DNA of 64,000 nucleotides from Paraburkholderia fungorum. GTDB taxonomy: Bacteria > Pseudomonadota > Gammaproteobacteria > Burkholderiales > Burkholderiaceae. Where the stretch lies: contig NZ_MCAS01000023.1 of the NCBI RefSeq assembly GCF_003610895.1, positions 1-64,000 of the forward strand, in the 5' to 3' direction. The notes under the pieces were generated by a model that worked only from the letters and a program-made list of their open reading frames with translations, did no database searches and was not told where the DNA came from. Every line of letters starts with the position of its first letter. The first letter of the stretch is position 1. Below, piece by piece: positions 17,904-25,791 of this stretch. Both the position numbers and the translations under genes were made by a program.

Positions 17904-17950
17904 TTGGCGAACCGACCCTATAGGTGTATAACTAGAACCTATCGAACTAT
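17904..17950 (+). promoter_or_regulatory. oxyR promoter with candidate OxyR box
   Basis: TTGGCG (17904-17909), 17 bp spacer, TATAAC (17927-17932). Overlapping and just downstream lies CCTATCGAACTAT (17938-17950), which shares the 9-mer CCTATCGAA with the katA upstream region. LysR-type regulators commonly repress their own gene, so this is a plausible autoregulatory site; binding is inferred. Confidence 0.5.
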
Positions 17951-17970
17951 CTGCACTGATTGATCCCCCA

Positions 17971-18930
17971 ATGACGCTCACCGAATTGAAATATATCGTT
18001 GCGGTTGCTCGCGAGCGGCACTTCGGCCGGGCCGCCGAGGCGTGTTTTGTCAGCCAGCCGACTTTGTCGGTGGCCATCAAAAAGCTCGAAGACGAACTCA
18101 ACGTGCAAATTTTCGAGCGCGGCACGAGCGAAGTCAGTGTCACGCCGATCGGTGAGCAGATCGTCACGCAAGCTCAGCGCGTTCTCGAACAAACGCTTGC
18201 TATCAAAGAGATCGCGAAACAGGGCAAAGACCCGCTGGTCGGGCCGCTGCGCCTCGGCGTGATCTATACGATTGGGCCGTATCTGTTGCCCACGCTCGTC
18301 AAGCAGATGATCTCGCGCGTCCCGCAGATGCCGCTGATGCTGCAGGAAAATTACACGGTCAAGCTGATCGAACTGCTCAAGCAGGGCGAAATCGACGTTG
18401 CCATCATGGCGCTGCCGTTCGCGGAAACCGGCCTGATGCTGCGCCCGCTCTATGACGAGCCGTTTGTCGTCGCGCTGCCGTCCGGTCACGCGTGGGAAAA
18501 CCGCCCGAAGATCGACGCGGAGGATCTCAAGCAGGAAACCATGCTGCTGCTCGGCAGCGGCCATTGCTTCCGCGACCACGTGCTCGGCGTGTGCCCGGAA
18601 CTGATGCGTTTCTCGCAGAACGCGGACGGCATCCAGAAGACCTTCGAGGGTTCCTCGCTGGAAACTATCCGTCATATGGTGGCGAGCGGTGTCGGTATTA
18701 CCGTGCTGCCGCGCATGTCGGTGAATGAAGTCAAGCCGCACGCCGGCGGTATCGACGCAGGCCTGCTCAGCTACGTCGCCTTCGACGATCCGGTGCCGGA
18801 TCGTCGCGTCGTGCTCGCCTGGCGCAAGAGTTTCACACGGACGCCCGCGATCGAAGCCATTTGTGACGCCATCAACGCCTGCGATCTGACAGGCGTCAAA
18901 AAGCTCGATCTGCCTGTCGCCGTCAACTAG
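17971..18930 (+). CDS. oxyR: Peroxide-sensing LysR-type regulator OxyR
   Basis: A 319-residue LysR-family regulator. The winged helix-turn-helix spans residues 1-60 (FVSQPTLSVAIKKLE), followed by the LysR substrate domain. The redox pair is present at exactly the E. coli positions: C199 in GSGHCFRDH and C208 in VLGVCPEL, which form a disulphide with H2O2 and turn the protein into an activator. Located upstream of katA and dps, two classical OxyR targets. Gene order resembles the oxyR-katG-dpsA cluster of B. pseudomallei, but the catalase here is the monofunctional KatA type. Confidence 0.95.
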   Translation: MTLTELKYIVAVARERHFGRAAEACFVSQPTLSVAIKKLEDELNVQIFERGTSEVSVTPIGEQIVTQAQRVLEQTLAIKEIAKQGKDPLVGPLRLGVIYTIGPYLLPTLVKQMISRVPQMPLMLQENYTVKLIELLKQGEIDVAIMALPFAETGLMLRPLYDEPFVVALPSGHAWENRPKIDAEDLKQETMLLLGSGHCFRDHVLGVCPELMRFSQNADGIQKTFEGSSLETIRHMVASGVGITVLPRMSVNEVKPHAGGIDAGLLSYVAFDDPVPDRRVVLAWRKSFTRTPAIEAICDAINACDLTGVKKLDLPVAVN

Positions 18931-19008
18931 ACGGCGCGTTGCACCCAGACCGGCCGCCTCGCAACCCGGCGGTCGGACGGCTGTTTTAAGCGCCGATGGT
19001 TGCAATCC

Positions 19009-19062
19009 CTATCGAATAGATAAAATTAATCAAACACGATAATTCGATAGCATTGTTATAGT
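19009..19062 (+). promoter_or_regulatory. Candidate OxyR-activated promoter of katA
   Basis: A perfect 9-bp inverted repeat, CTATCGAAT (19009-19017) and ATTCGATAG (19042-19050), with 24 bp between the arms. The left arm plus the preceding C matches the box in front of oxyR. ATAG tetrads recur at 7-base spacing (ATAG-N7-ATAG at 19047-19061). A -10-like TATAGT (19057-19062) has no matching -35, as expected of an activator-dependent promoter. Transcription would begin just before the 49-codon ORF. Confidence 0.5.
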
Positions 19063-19104
19063 GTCCTCCATGGATCGCCCGATCCCCAAGACCCGGAGGA
19101 AATC

Positions 19105-19254
19105 ATGACGCAATCGCCGCAATCGAACCTGCAGCAAGTCCAAACCGTCGCCGCTCAACCCGCTCGCGTGACACCCGGCAGCTTCGCCGCCTCGGTGCGC
19201 GGCTTGCGCACGGTTGCGCTGTCCTTGCTGGTCGATCGGGCTTTGTCCGCGTAA
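19105..19254 (+). CDS. Short hypothetical ORF between the katA promoter and katA
   Basis: A 49-residue open frame with a near-perfect ribosome binding site (GGAGGA, 19095-19100, 4 bp before ATG). It starts MTQSPQSNLQQVQTVAAQ and ends LLVDRALSA; the first half is Gln-rich and polar, the second half (AASVRGLRTVALSLLVDRAL) could form an amphipathic helix. It ends 71 bp before katA and would be on the same transcript. I recognise no family. It could be a small peroxide-induced protein or a leader ORF that controls katA translation. Confidence 0.5.
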   Translation: MTQSPQSNLQQVQTVAAQPARVTPGSFAASVRGLRTVALSLLVDRALSA

Positions 19255-19325
19255 GCCGTACGCATCAGCGCGCCGTACCGCTCCCTCGCATTCCGTTGCC
19301 AATAAAAATCCCTCAGGAGTCCCGC

Positions 19326-20780
19326 ATGTCCGAACGTAAGCTTACCAATGCCGCCGGCGCACCCGTCGCCGACAACCAGAATTCGATGACCGCCGGCGCG
19401 CGCGGTCCGGTCGTCCTGCAAGATGTCTGGCTGCTCGAAAAACTCGCTCACTTCGATCGCGAAGTGATTCCGGAACGCCGCGTTCACGCCAAGGGTTCGG
19501 GCGCATTTGGCACGCTGAAGGTCACGCACGACATCTCGCGTTATACGAAGGCGAAGGTGTTTGCCGAGCTCGGCAAGGAAACGCCTCTGTTCATGCGCTT
19601 TTCGACGGTGGCGGGCGAACGCGGCGCCGCCGACGCGGAACGCGACGTGCGCGGTTTCTCGATCAAGTTCTACACGGAAGAAGGCAACTGGGACGTGGTC
19701 GGCAACAACACGCCGGTGTTCTTTATCCGCGATCCGCTGAAGTTCCCGGACTTCATCCACACGCAAAAACGCGACCCGTACACCAACATGCGCAGCAACG
19801 TTGCGGCATGGGATTTCTGGTCGCGTCATCCGGAGTCGTTGCATCAGGTCACCATCCTGATGAGCGATCGCGGCATTCCGAAGAACTACCGGCAGATGCA
19901 TGGCTTCGGCTCGCACACCTACTCGTTCATCAACGCGAACAACGAGCGTTTCTGGGTCAAGTTCCACTTCAAGTCGATGCAAGGCGTGGAGAACTTTACC
20001 GATGCTGAGGCGGCACAGGTGGTGGCGCAGAATCGTGAAAGCGCGCAACAGGACCTGCTCACGAGTATCGAAGCCGGCAACTTCCCGAAATGGCGCTTTG
20101 CCATCCAGGTGATGCCGGAGGCGCAAGCGGCGAACTATCGCTTCAATCCGTTCGACATCACGAAGGTGTGGTCGCAGAAGGACTACCCGTTGATCGACGT
20201 CGGCACGATCGAGTTGAACCGCAACGCGGCGAACTATTTCGCGGACGTGGAGCAGGCAGCATTCACGCCGGCCAATGTGGTGCCGGGTATCGGCTTTTCG
20301 CCGGACCGTCTCTTGCAAGGCCGTTTGTTCTCGTATGGCGACACGCAGCGCTACCGGCTCGGTATCAATCACCATCAGATTCCGGTGAATGCGCCGCGTT
20401 GCCCGGTCCACCATTCGTTCCATCGCGATGGCGCGATGCGCACGGACGGCAACCTCGGCAACAACGTGAACTACGAGCCGAATCGTTTCGGCGACTTCGC
20501 GCAGGATAGCAACGCGTCGGAGCCGCCGCTCGCGGCGGGCACGGTTGATCGTTACGACCATCGTCTGGACGAGGACTACTACACGCAGCCGGGTATGTTG
20601 TTCGCGCTCTTCGATGCGGCGCAACGCCAGCGTCTGTTCGGCAACATCGCACGCCATATCAATGGGGTGCCGCAAGAGATCGTCGCGCGCCAGATCGAGC
20701 ATTTCCGCCGCGCCGATCCGGCCTATGCGGAAGGCGTGATCGCCGCGCTGGCCGGGCTTGCTGAAGGCGGCAAGAAGTAA
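19326..20780 (+). CDS. katA: Monofunctional haem catalase KatA (small-subunit type)
   Basis: A 484-residue clade 3-type catalase that splits H2O2 into water and oxygen. The distal haem histidine is H54 (PERRVHAKGSGAFG), the distal asparagine N127 (DVVGNNTPVFFIRD), and the proximal haem ligand Y337 (RLFSYGDTQRYRLG). The ATG at 19326 follows AGGAG at 19315-19319. Length and the absence of the C-terminal flavodoxin-like domain mark it as the small-subunit type. Sits between oxyR and dps, all facing the same way. Confidence 0.96.
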   Translation: MSERKLTNAAGAPVADNQNSMTAGARGPVVLQDVWLLEKLAHFDREVIPERRVHAKGSGAFGTLKVTHDISRYTKAKVFAELGKETPLFMRFSTVAGERGAADAERDVRGFSIKFYTEEGNWDVVGNNTPVFFIRDPLKFPDFIHTQKRDPYTNMRSNVAAWDFWSRHPESLHQVTILMSDRGIPKNYRQMHGFGSHTYSFINANNERFWVKFHFKSMQGVENFTDAEAAQVVAQNRESAQQDLLTSIEAGNFPKWRFAIQVMPEAQAANYRFNPFDITKVWSQKDYPLIDVGTIELNRNAANYFADVEQAAFTPANVVPGIGFSPDRLLQGRLFSYGDTQRYRLGINHHQIPVNAPRCPVHHSFHRDGAMRTDGNLGNNVNYEPNRFGDFAQDSNASEPPLAAGTVDRYDHRLDEDYYTQPGMLFALFDAAQRQRLFGNIARHINGVPQEIVARQIEHFRRADPAYAEGVIAALAGLAEGGKK

Positions 20781-20860
20781 GCAGGTGAAGTGAATTGATG
20801 CAGGAAGGTGGGGCGCATCGGCGCCCTGCCGGTAATGATACGAATCGAAGGAGCACGATC

Positions 20861-21022
20861 ATGATCCAGATGATGATGGCAACCATTGGCGGTGCGCCGG
20901 CTGGGCGCGGCGCGCACCAGCGGCAGGCTCTGATGCTGCGCAAGTTGGCGGGATTCGCAATCGTCCTGAGCGGATGGACGGTGATCGTCGCGCAGGCACT
21001 GCAGCACGCGCTGAGCGCGTGA
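20861..21022 (+). CDS. Small predicted membrane protein between katA and dps
   Basis: A 53-residue ORF with AAGGAG starting 12 bp upstream of the ATG. The N-terminal half is Met- and Gly-rich (MIQMMMATIGG) and the C-terminal half contains one hydrophobic helix (LAGFAIVLSGWTVIVAQAL). It is 80 bp downstream of katA and probably cotranscribed. Family not recognised; position suggests a role in the peroxide response, but that is inference only. Confidence 0.5.
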   Translation: MIQMMMATIGGAPAGRGAHQRQALMLRKLAGFAIVLSGWTVIVAQALQHALSA

Positions 21023-21175
21023 TCGGGCATGGGATCGTGGGTGCGGCAAGCGACCACGCGTCACACGAACGCAGCTGCTTTCTAAGATAAACTGGCGGGC
21101 GTTCGAAGTGCCAAGTCTGCTAGCGCATGCCGTCACTTTGCCGATCGGTTCGTATCACTCTTCGAAGGAGTCATC

Positions 21176-21664
21176 ATGGCCAAGAAAGAAGCCGTACAGC
21201 ACGTCAATATCGGAATCAACGACAAGGATCGCAAGAAGATTGCAGAAGGTTTGTCGCGACTGCTCGCCGACACCTATACGTTGTACCTGAAGACCCATAA
21301 CTTCCATTGGAACGTGACGGGCCCGATGTTCAACACGCTGCATCTGATGTTCGAAACGCAGTACAACGAGCTCGCGCTGGCGGTCGATTCGATCGCTGAA
21401 CGTATTCGCGCGCTGGGCGTGCATGCGCCGGGCAGCTACAAGGAATTCGCGAAGCTCTCATCGATTCCGGAAGCGGACGGTGTGCCGGCCGCGGAAGAAA
21501 TGATCCGCCAACTGGTGGAAGGTCAGGAAGCCGTGGTGCGTACCGCGCGCGCGATTTTCCCGTCGACGGAAGCCGCTAATGACGAGCCGACCGCCGACCT
21601 GCTGACGCAACGCATGCAAACGCACGAAAAGACCGCGTGGATGCTGCGCTCGATGCTGGCTTAA
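21176..21664 (+). CDS. dps: Dps family DNA-binding ferritin-like protein
   Basis: A 162-residue Dps protein, forming a dodecamer that oxidises Fe2+ with H2O2 and stores iron, protecting DNA from Fenton chemistry. The inter-subunit ferroxidase ligands are visible: H44 (THNFHWNV), H56 (FNTLHLMFE), E60, D71 and E75 (DSIAERIRALG). The N-terminus (MAKKEAVQHVNIGINDKDRKK) is short and Lys-rich, as needed for DNA contact. It has its own ribosome binding site (GAAGGAG) and is followed by a terminator. Confidence 0.95.
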   Translation: MAKKEAVQHVNIGINDKDRKKIAEGLSRLLADTYTLYLKTHNFHWNVTGPMFNTLHLMFETQYNELALAVDSIAERIRALGVHAPGSYKEFAKLSSIPEADGVPAAEEMIRQLVEGQEAVVRTARAIFPSTEAANDEPTADLLTQRMQTHEKTAWMLRSMLA

Positions 21665-21747
21665 CTTAAGCATCCTGGCGTTCCAGGCGTTGCGCCCGGA
21701 AGGTCAGCGCGGTGCCTGAGCGTTGTGTTGAATGGCAAGCCAAACAG

Positions 21748-21774
21748 GCCTCCCTTTGCGGAGGCTTTATTTTT
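21748..21774 (+). terminator. Intrinsic terminator after dps
   Basis: GCCTCC / GGAGGC stem with a 6-base loop, followed by TTTATTTTT. Confidence 0.8.
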
Positions 21775-21925
21775 GCTGCGTCCAATCCGGACTGCGCCCG
21801 TGTTTGGGCACCGGCCGCGGACCTGGTTGCGGCGCCCAGCATGTCGGCCTTCGCCCGCCTGAAGTCTGTCTGCCACGCGCATCCCGTAAAATAGCGGCAC
21901 CGTCTGCACTTCACCGAATCCGCCC

Positions 21926-22789
21926 ATGTTCGCCCGACTTCCCCTGTATCTGCGGCTCGTCCGCATGGACAAGCCGATCGGCAGCCTGCTGCTGCTGTGG
22001 CCGACACTCAACGCACTGTGGATTGCGTCCGAGGGCCACCCTTCGTGGCCGCTGCTGGTGATCTTCACGGTGGGAACGGTGCTGATGCGCTCGGCGGGCT
22101 GTGCAATCAACGACTATGCGGATCGCGACTTCGATCGCTACGTGAAGCGTACGGAAAACCGTCCGATTACATCGGGCAAGATCAAGGCGTGGGAAGCGGT
22201 GGCGCTGGCGGCCGGTTTGTCGCTGCTGGCGTTTCTGCTGATCCTGCCGCTCAATACGCTGACCAAGGAGCTGTCGGTGGCGGCGCTGTTCGTCGCCGGT
22301 TCGTATCCGTTCACCAAGCGCTTCTTTGCGATTCCGCAGGCGTATCTGGGCATTGCATTCGGTTTCGGTATTCCAATGGCGTTCGCCGCCGTGCAGGATC
22401 ACGTGCCGATGCTTGCGTGGGTCATGCTGCTGGCTAACGTGTTCTGGTCGGTTGCGTACGACACGGAATACGCAATGGTCGATCGCGACGACGACATCAA
22501 GATCGGCATCCGCACGTCGGCACTGACCTTCGGCCGCTTCGACGTGGCGGCGATCATGCTTTGCTATGCGCTCACGCTGGGGATTTACGTCGGCATCGGC
22601 ATGATGCTCGGCTTCGGTATGCTGTACTGGCTGGGATGGGCGGCGGCGGTGGGCTGCGCGATCTATCACTACACGCTGATCCGCAACCGCGAACGGATGG
22701 CATGCTTCGCCGCGTTCCGTCACAACAACTGGTTGGGCGGTGCGTTGTTTGTCGGCATTGCCGCGCATTACGCGGCTGCTTCGTTCTAA
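21926..22789 (+). CDS. ubiA: 4-hydroxybenzoate octaprenyltransferase
   Basis: A 287-residue integral membrane prenyltransferase of ubiquinone synthesis, joining 4-hydroxybenzoate to a polyprenyl chain. Both aspartate-rich substrate motifs are present: NDYADRDFDRYVKRTENRP and DTEYAMVDRDDDIKIGIRT, with about eight or nine hydrophobic segments. It stands alone between dps and the convergent proC. A -10-like TAAAAT lies at 21887-21892, 34 bp before the ATG. Confidence 0.95.
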   Translation: MFARLPLYLRLVRMDKPIGSLLLLWPTLNALWIASEGHPSWPLLVIFTVGTVLMRSAGCAINDYADRDFDRYVKRTENRPITSGKIKAWEAVALAAGLSLLAFLLILPLNTLTKELSVAALFVAGSYPFTKRFFAIPQAYLGIAFGFGIPMAFAAVQDHVPMLAWVMLLANVFWSVAYDTEYAMVDRDDDIKIGIRTSALTFGRFDVAAIMLCYALTLGIYVGIGMMLGFGMLYWLGWAAAVGCAIYHYTLIRNRERMACFAAFRHNNWLGGALFVGIAAHYAAASF

Positions 22790-22820
22790 TTCTTTCGCAC
22801 CGGCCAACCGTAAATCGCGC

Positions 22821-23636
22821 TTACAGCTTGCCGAATTCGTCGCCCATTTCTCTGGCGCGCGCATCGGCGGCAAGCGCGCCGCGCACGATTGCGTCCTTGA
22901 TCCCGCTGGCCTCGAACGACGCCAGCGCGGCCGCCGTGGTGCCCCCCTTCGACGTCACACGCTCGCGCAACAGGCTCAGCGCTTCGTCCGAGTTAGCGGC
23001 CAATTGCGCGGCGCCGGTGAAGGTCGCGACCGCCAGCGCGCGGCCTTGCGCTTCGTCCATGCCGAGTTGGCGCGCGGCTTCCTGCAACGCTTCGATGAAG
23101 TAGAACACGTAAGCGGGACCACTTCCCGAGATCGCCGTGACGGCGTCGATCTTCGCTTCGTCATCGAACCAGACCGTTTCGCCGACGGCGCCCAGCACCT
23201 GCGACGCGAGCGCGCGGCCGCTTTCGCCGACGCTGCCGGTCGCGACGAGGCCCGTTACGCCCATGCCGATCAGCGCCGGCGTATTCGGCATCACGCGCAC
23301 GATGCGAGCATGACCGTTCAGCCAGCGCGACATGTCGTCCATGCGAATGCCCGCGACGATGCTGATGGCCAGTTGCGAGGCTTGCAGATGCGGCGCCAGC
23401 GCCTCGGCAACGCTCTTCAGGATCTGTGGCTTCACCGCCAGCACGACAGCGTCGTACGACGCGAGCGCGGCGTCAGCGGCGGCACCGGTCTTGATGCCGA
23501 ATTGCTGCTCATTGCGCTTGCGCGCGTCTTCGTTGGGATCGATCGCGTATAGATCGGCGGGTGCGACGCCGCGCTTGATGAGGCCGCCGATCAACGCCGC
23601 CGCCATGTTGCCGCCACCTATAAAAGCAATTTTCAT
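22821..23636 (-). CDS. proC: Pyrroline-5-carboxylate reductase
   Basis: A 271-residue enzyme catalysing the last step of proline synthesis with NAD(P)H. The N-terminal Rossmann motif is IAFIGGGNMAAALIGG and the C-terminal ProC signature region reads GSGPAYVFYFIEAL. The ATG at 23636 matches the family's normal start; a longer open frame upstream overlaps yggS without similarity. It follows yggS by 49 bp, a pairing common in proteobacteria. Confidence 0.95.
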   Translation of the reverse strand: MKIAFIGGGNMAAALIGGLIKRGVAPADLYAIDPNEDARKRNEQQFGIKTGAAADAALASYDAVVLAVKPQILKSVAEALAPHLQASQLAISIVAGIRMDDMSRWLNGHARIVRVMPNTPALIGMGVTGLVATGSVGESGRALASQVLGAVGETVWFDDEAKIDAVTAISGSGPAYVFYFIEALQEAARQLGMDEAQGRALAVATFTGAAQLAANSDEALSLLRERVTSKGGTTAAALASFEASGIKDAIVRGALAADARAREMGDEFGKL

Positions 23637-23685
23637 GATGTTCCGAAAGAAGTTGCGTGAGGGAGTCCGAAGAATCCCGCCAGGG

Positions 23686-24384
23686 TCAGTTTGAGTAATC
23701 TCGCGCGCCGAAGATTGCGGTGCCCACGCGCACGATCGTCGCGCCTTCCAGCACGGCGGCTTCGAGATCGCTCGACATGCCCATGGAGAGCGTATCGAGT
23801 TCGAGGCCGTCGTTGCGCAGGCGTTCGAACAGTTCGTGCAGTTGCCGATGTGGTTCGCGTTGCTCGTCGACATCGCCGGCAGGTTCAGGAATCGCCATCA
23901 GGCCACGCAGATTCAGCTTCGGCAGCGCGGCGATGGCGTGCGCGACTTCCACGGCCTCGGGAATGCTCACGCCGCTTTTCGACGCTTCGCCACTAACGTT
24001 GACCTGCAGACAGACGTTCAACGGCGGCAGGTTGTCCGGCCGCTGCTCTGACAGCCGCTGCGCGATCTTCAGGCGGTCGACCGAATGGACCCAGTCGAAA
24101 TTCTCGGCAACCGGCCGCGTTTTGTTCGATTGCAATGGTCCGATGAAATGCCATTCGAGTGCGGCTCGCAGATCGGCCAGTGCTTCGACTTTGGTGAGGG
24201 CTTCCTGCACATAGTTTTCACCGAACGCACGCTGACCGGCTGCGTGGGCGGCGCGCACGTCTTCGGCGGGAAACGTCTTTGAGACCGCGAGCAGGGTGAT
24301 CGAATGCACGTCGCGTCCGGCGGCTTGTGCGGCGAGGGCGATGCGCTGCCGCACCGCTTCGAGGTTGTGAGTCAGATCGGGCAT
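23686..24384 (-). CDS. yggS: YggS/PLPBP-family pyridoxal-phosphate homeostasis protein
   Basis: A 232-residue single-domain TIM-barrel protein resembling the N-terminal half of bacterial alanine racemase. The PLP lysine is K36 in TLLAVSKTFPAED; other family motifs are FGENYVQEAL, EWHFIGPLQSNK and GMSSDLEAAV. It binds PLP and buffers its levels, with no known catalysis. A consensus TATAAT (24423-24428, minus strand) lies about 40 bp upstream of the ATG, so yggS-proC probably start their own transcript after glcF. Confidence 0.94.
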   Translation of the reverse strand: MPDLTHNLEAVRQRIALAAQAAGRDVHSITLLAVSKTFPAEDVRAAHAAGQRAFGENYVQEALTKVEALADLRAALEWHFIGPLQSNKTRPVAENFDWVHSVDRLKIAQRLSEQRPDNLPPLNVCLQVNVSGEASKSGVSIPEAVEVAHAIAALPKLNLRGLMAIPEPAGDVDEQREPHRQLHELFERLRNDGLELDTLSMGMSSDLEAAVLEGATIVRVGTAIFGARDYSN

Positions 24385-24422
24385 GGAACGGAACCGGAAG
24401 TCGAGCGAACGACAATGGACGA

Positions 24423-24428
24423 ATTATA
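24423..24428 (-). promoter_or_regulatory. -10 element of yggS-proC
   Basis: Perfect TATAAT on the minus strand, 38 bp from the yggS ATG. The -35 region is poor. Confidence 0.45.
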
Positions 24429-24556
24429 CGGACGTCGCCGCCTCGTGCCGCTGCCGATGTCCCTGCCGTTGCCCGACACGGACACGGGCCGGCGGGGGCG
24501 CTTGCGGTGAAGCACTGCAAGCCACATACCGCGCTTCGCGATCAGAATCGCTCGCT

Positions 24557-25783
24557 TCAGGTGGACAGCATATGCTCCACCAGTTCGATCCAATGCGCGA
24601 CCGGTGTGGATGTGCCGCTTTGCAGATGCGCAATGCAGCCGACGTTCGCCGACACGATCACCTGCGGCTCCTGCGACTGCAAGCGCTCGAGCTTCTGATC
24701 GCGCAGTGCATACGAGAGCCTCGGCTGCGTCAGCGAGTAAGTGCCGGCCGAGCCGCAGCAGAGATGGCTGTCGGCGGGCAGACGCACTTCCACGCCGAGC
24801 GCCGCCAGCAGATGTTCGACCTTGCCGCGCACCTGCTGACCATGCTGCAACGTGCACGGCGGATGGAACGCCACCGTATGGATCGCGCGGCGGCGCGTCA
24901 CGGCGACGAGCGCCTCTTCGAACTCCGGCAGGATCTCCGCGACGTCGCGTGTCAGGTCGGTCACGCGGCGCGCCTTTTCCGCATAGACAGGATCGTCGCG
25001 CAGCAGATGCGCGTATTCCTTGACGGTCGCGCCGCAGCCGGACGCGTTCATCACGATTGCTTCGACACCTTGTTCGACATATGGCCACCACGCGTCGATG
25101 TTGGCGCGCACGTCGTCGAGCGCTTCGTCGTGGTAGCCCAGGTGCAGACGGATCGCACCGCAGCAGCCGGCTTCCGGCGCGATCAGTGTTTCCACGCCGA
25201 GGGCGTCGAGTACCCGCGCGGTGGCGATGTTGACGTTCGGCATCATCGACGGTTGCACGCAGCCCGCGAGCATAAGCATCTTGCGCGGATGGTGCGCGGT
25301 CGGCCATTCAAGCGCGCGTTGCCGCGCGGGCACCTTGTCGCGCAGTTTTTTGGGCAGGAGCGCGCGGACATGCTGGCCGAGGCGCATGGTCGGCGTGAAC
25401 AGCGCGCTATTCGGCACGAAGCTGGCGAGCAGCCGGCGCACCATCCGCTGACTGAACGGACGCGTCACTTTTTCCTCAGTGATCTTGCGGCCGATCTCGA
25501 CCAGCCTGCCGTATTGCACGCCGGATGGGCAGGTGGTCTCGCAACTGCGGCAGGTGAGGCAGCGGTCCAGATGGACCTGGGTGCTGCGTGTGACCGCCGC
25601 GCCTTCCACCATCTGCTTGATCAGGTAGATGCGCCCGCGCGGGCCGTCGAGTTCGTCGCCGAGTATCTGATAGGTGGGGCAGGTCGCCGTGCAGAAGCCG
25701 CAATGCACGCAATTGCGCAGGATGGCGTCGGCTTCGTTGCCATCGGGCGTGTTGCGAATGAAGTCCGCGAGGTTGGTTTGCAT
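24557..25783 (-). CDS. glcF: Glycolate oxidase iron-sulphur subunit GlcF
   Basis: A 408-residue electron-transfer subunit. Two [4Fe-4S] ferredoxin motifs are at the N-terminus (CVHCGFCTATCPT and CLTCRSCETTCPSG), followed by two CCG domains (GCCGAIRLHLGY and LCCGSAGTYS). With GlcD and GlcE it oxidises glycolate to glyoxylate and passes electrons to the membrane quinone pool. It begins 8 bp after the glcE stop. Length matches E. coli GlcF (407). Confidence 0.95.
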   Translation of the reverse strand: MQTNLADFIRNTPDGNEADAILRNCVHCGFCTATCPTYQILGDELDGPRGRIYLIKQMVEGAAVTRSTQVHLDRCLTCRSCETTCPSGVQYGRLVEIGRKITEEKVTRPFSQRMVRRLLASFVPNSALFTPTMRLGQHVRALLPKKLRDKVPARQRALEWPTAHHPRKMLMLAGCVQPSMMPNVNIATARVLDALGVETLIAPEAGCCGAIRLHLGYHDEALDDVRANIDAWWPYVEQGVEAIVMNASGCGATVKEYAHLLRDDPVYAEKARRVTDLTRDVAEILPEFEEALVAVTRRRAIHTVAFHPPCTLQHGQQVRGKVEHLLAALGVEVRLPADSHLCCGSAGTYSLTQPRLSYALRDQKLERLQSQEPQVIVSANVGCIAHLQSGTSTPVAHWIELVEHMLST

Positions 25784-25791
25784 CGCGTGGC

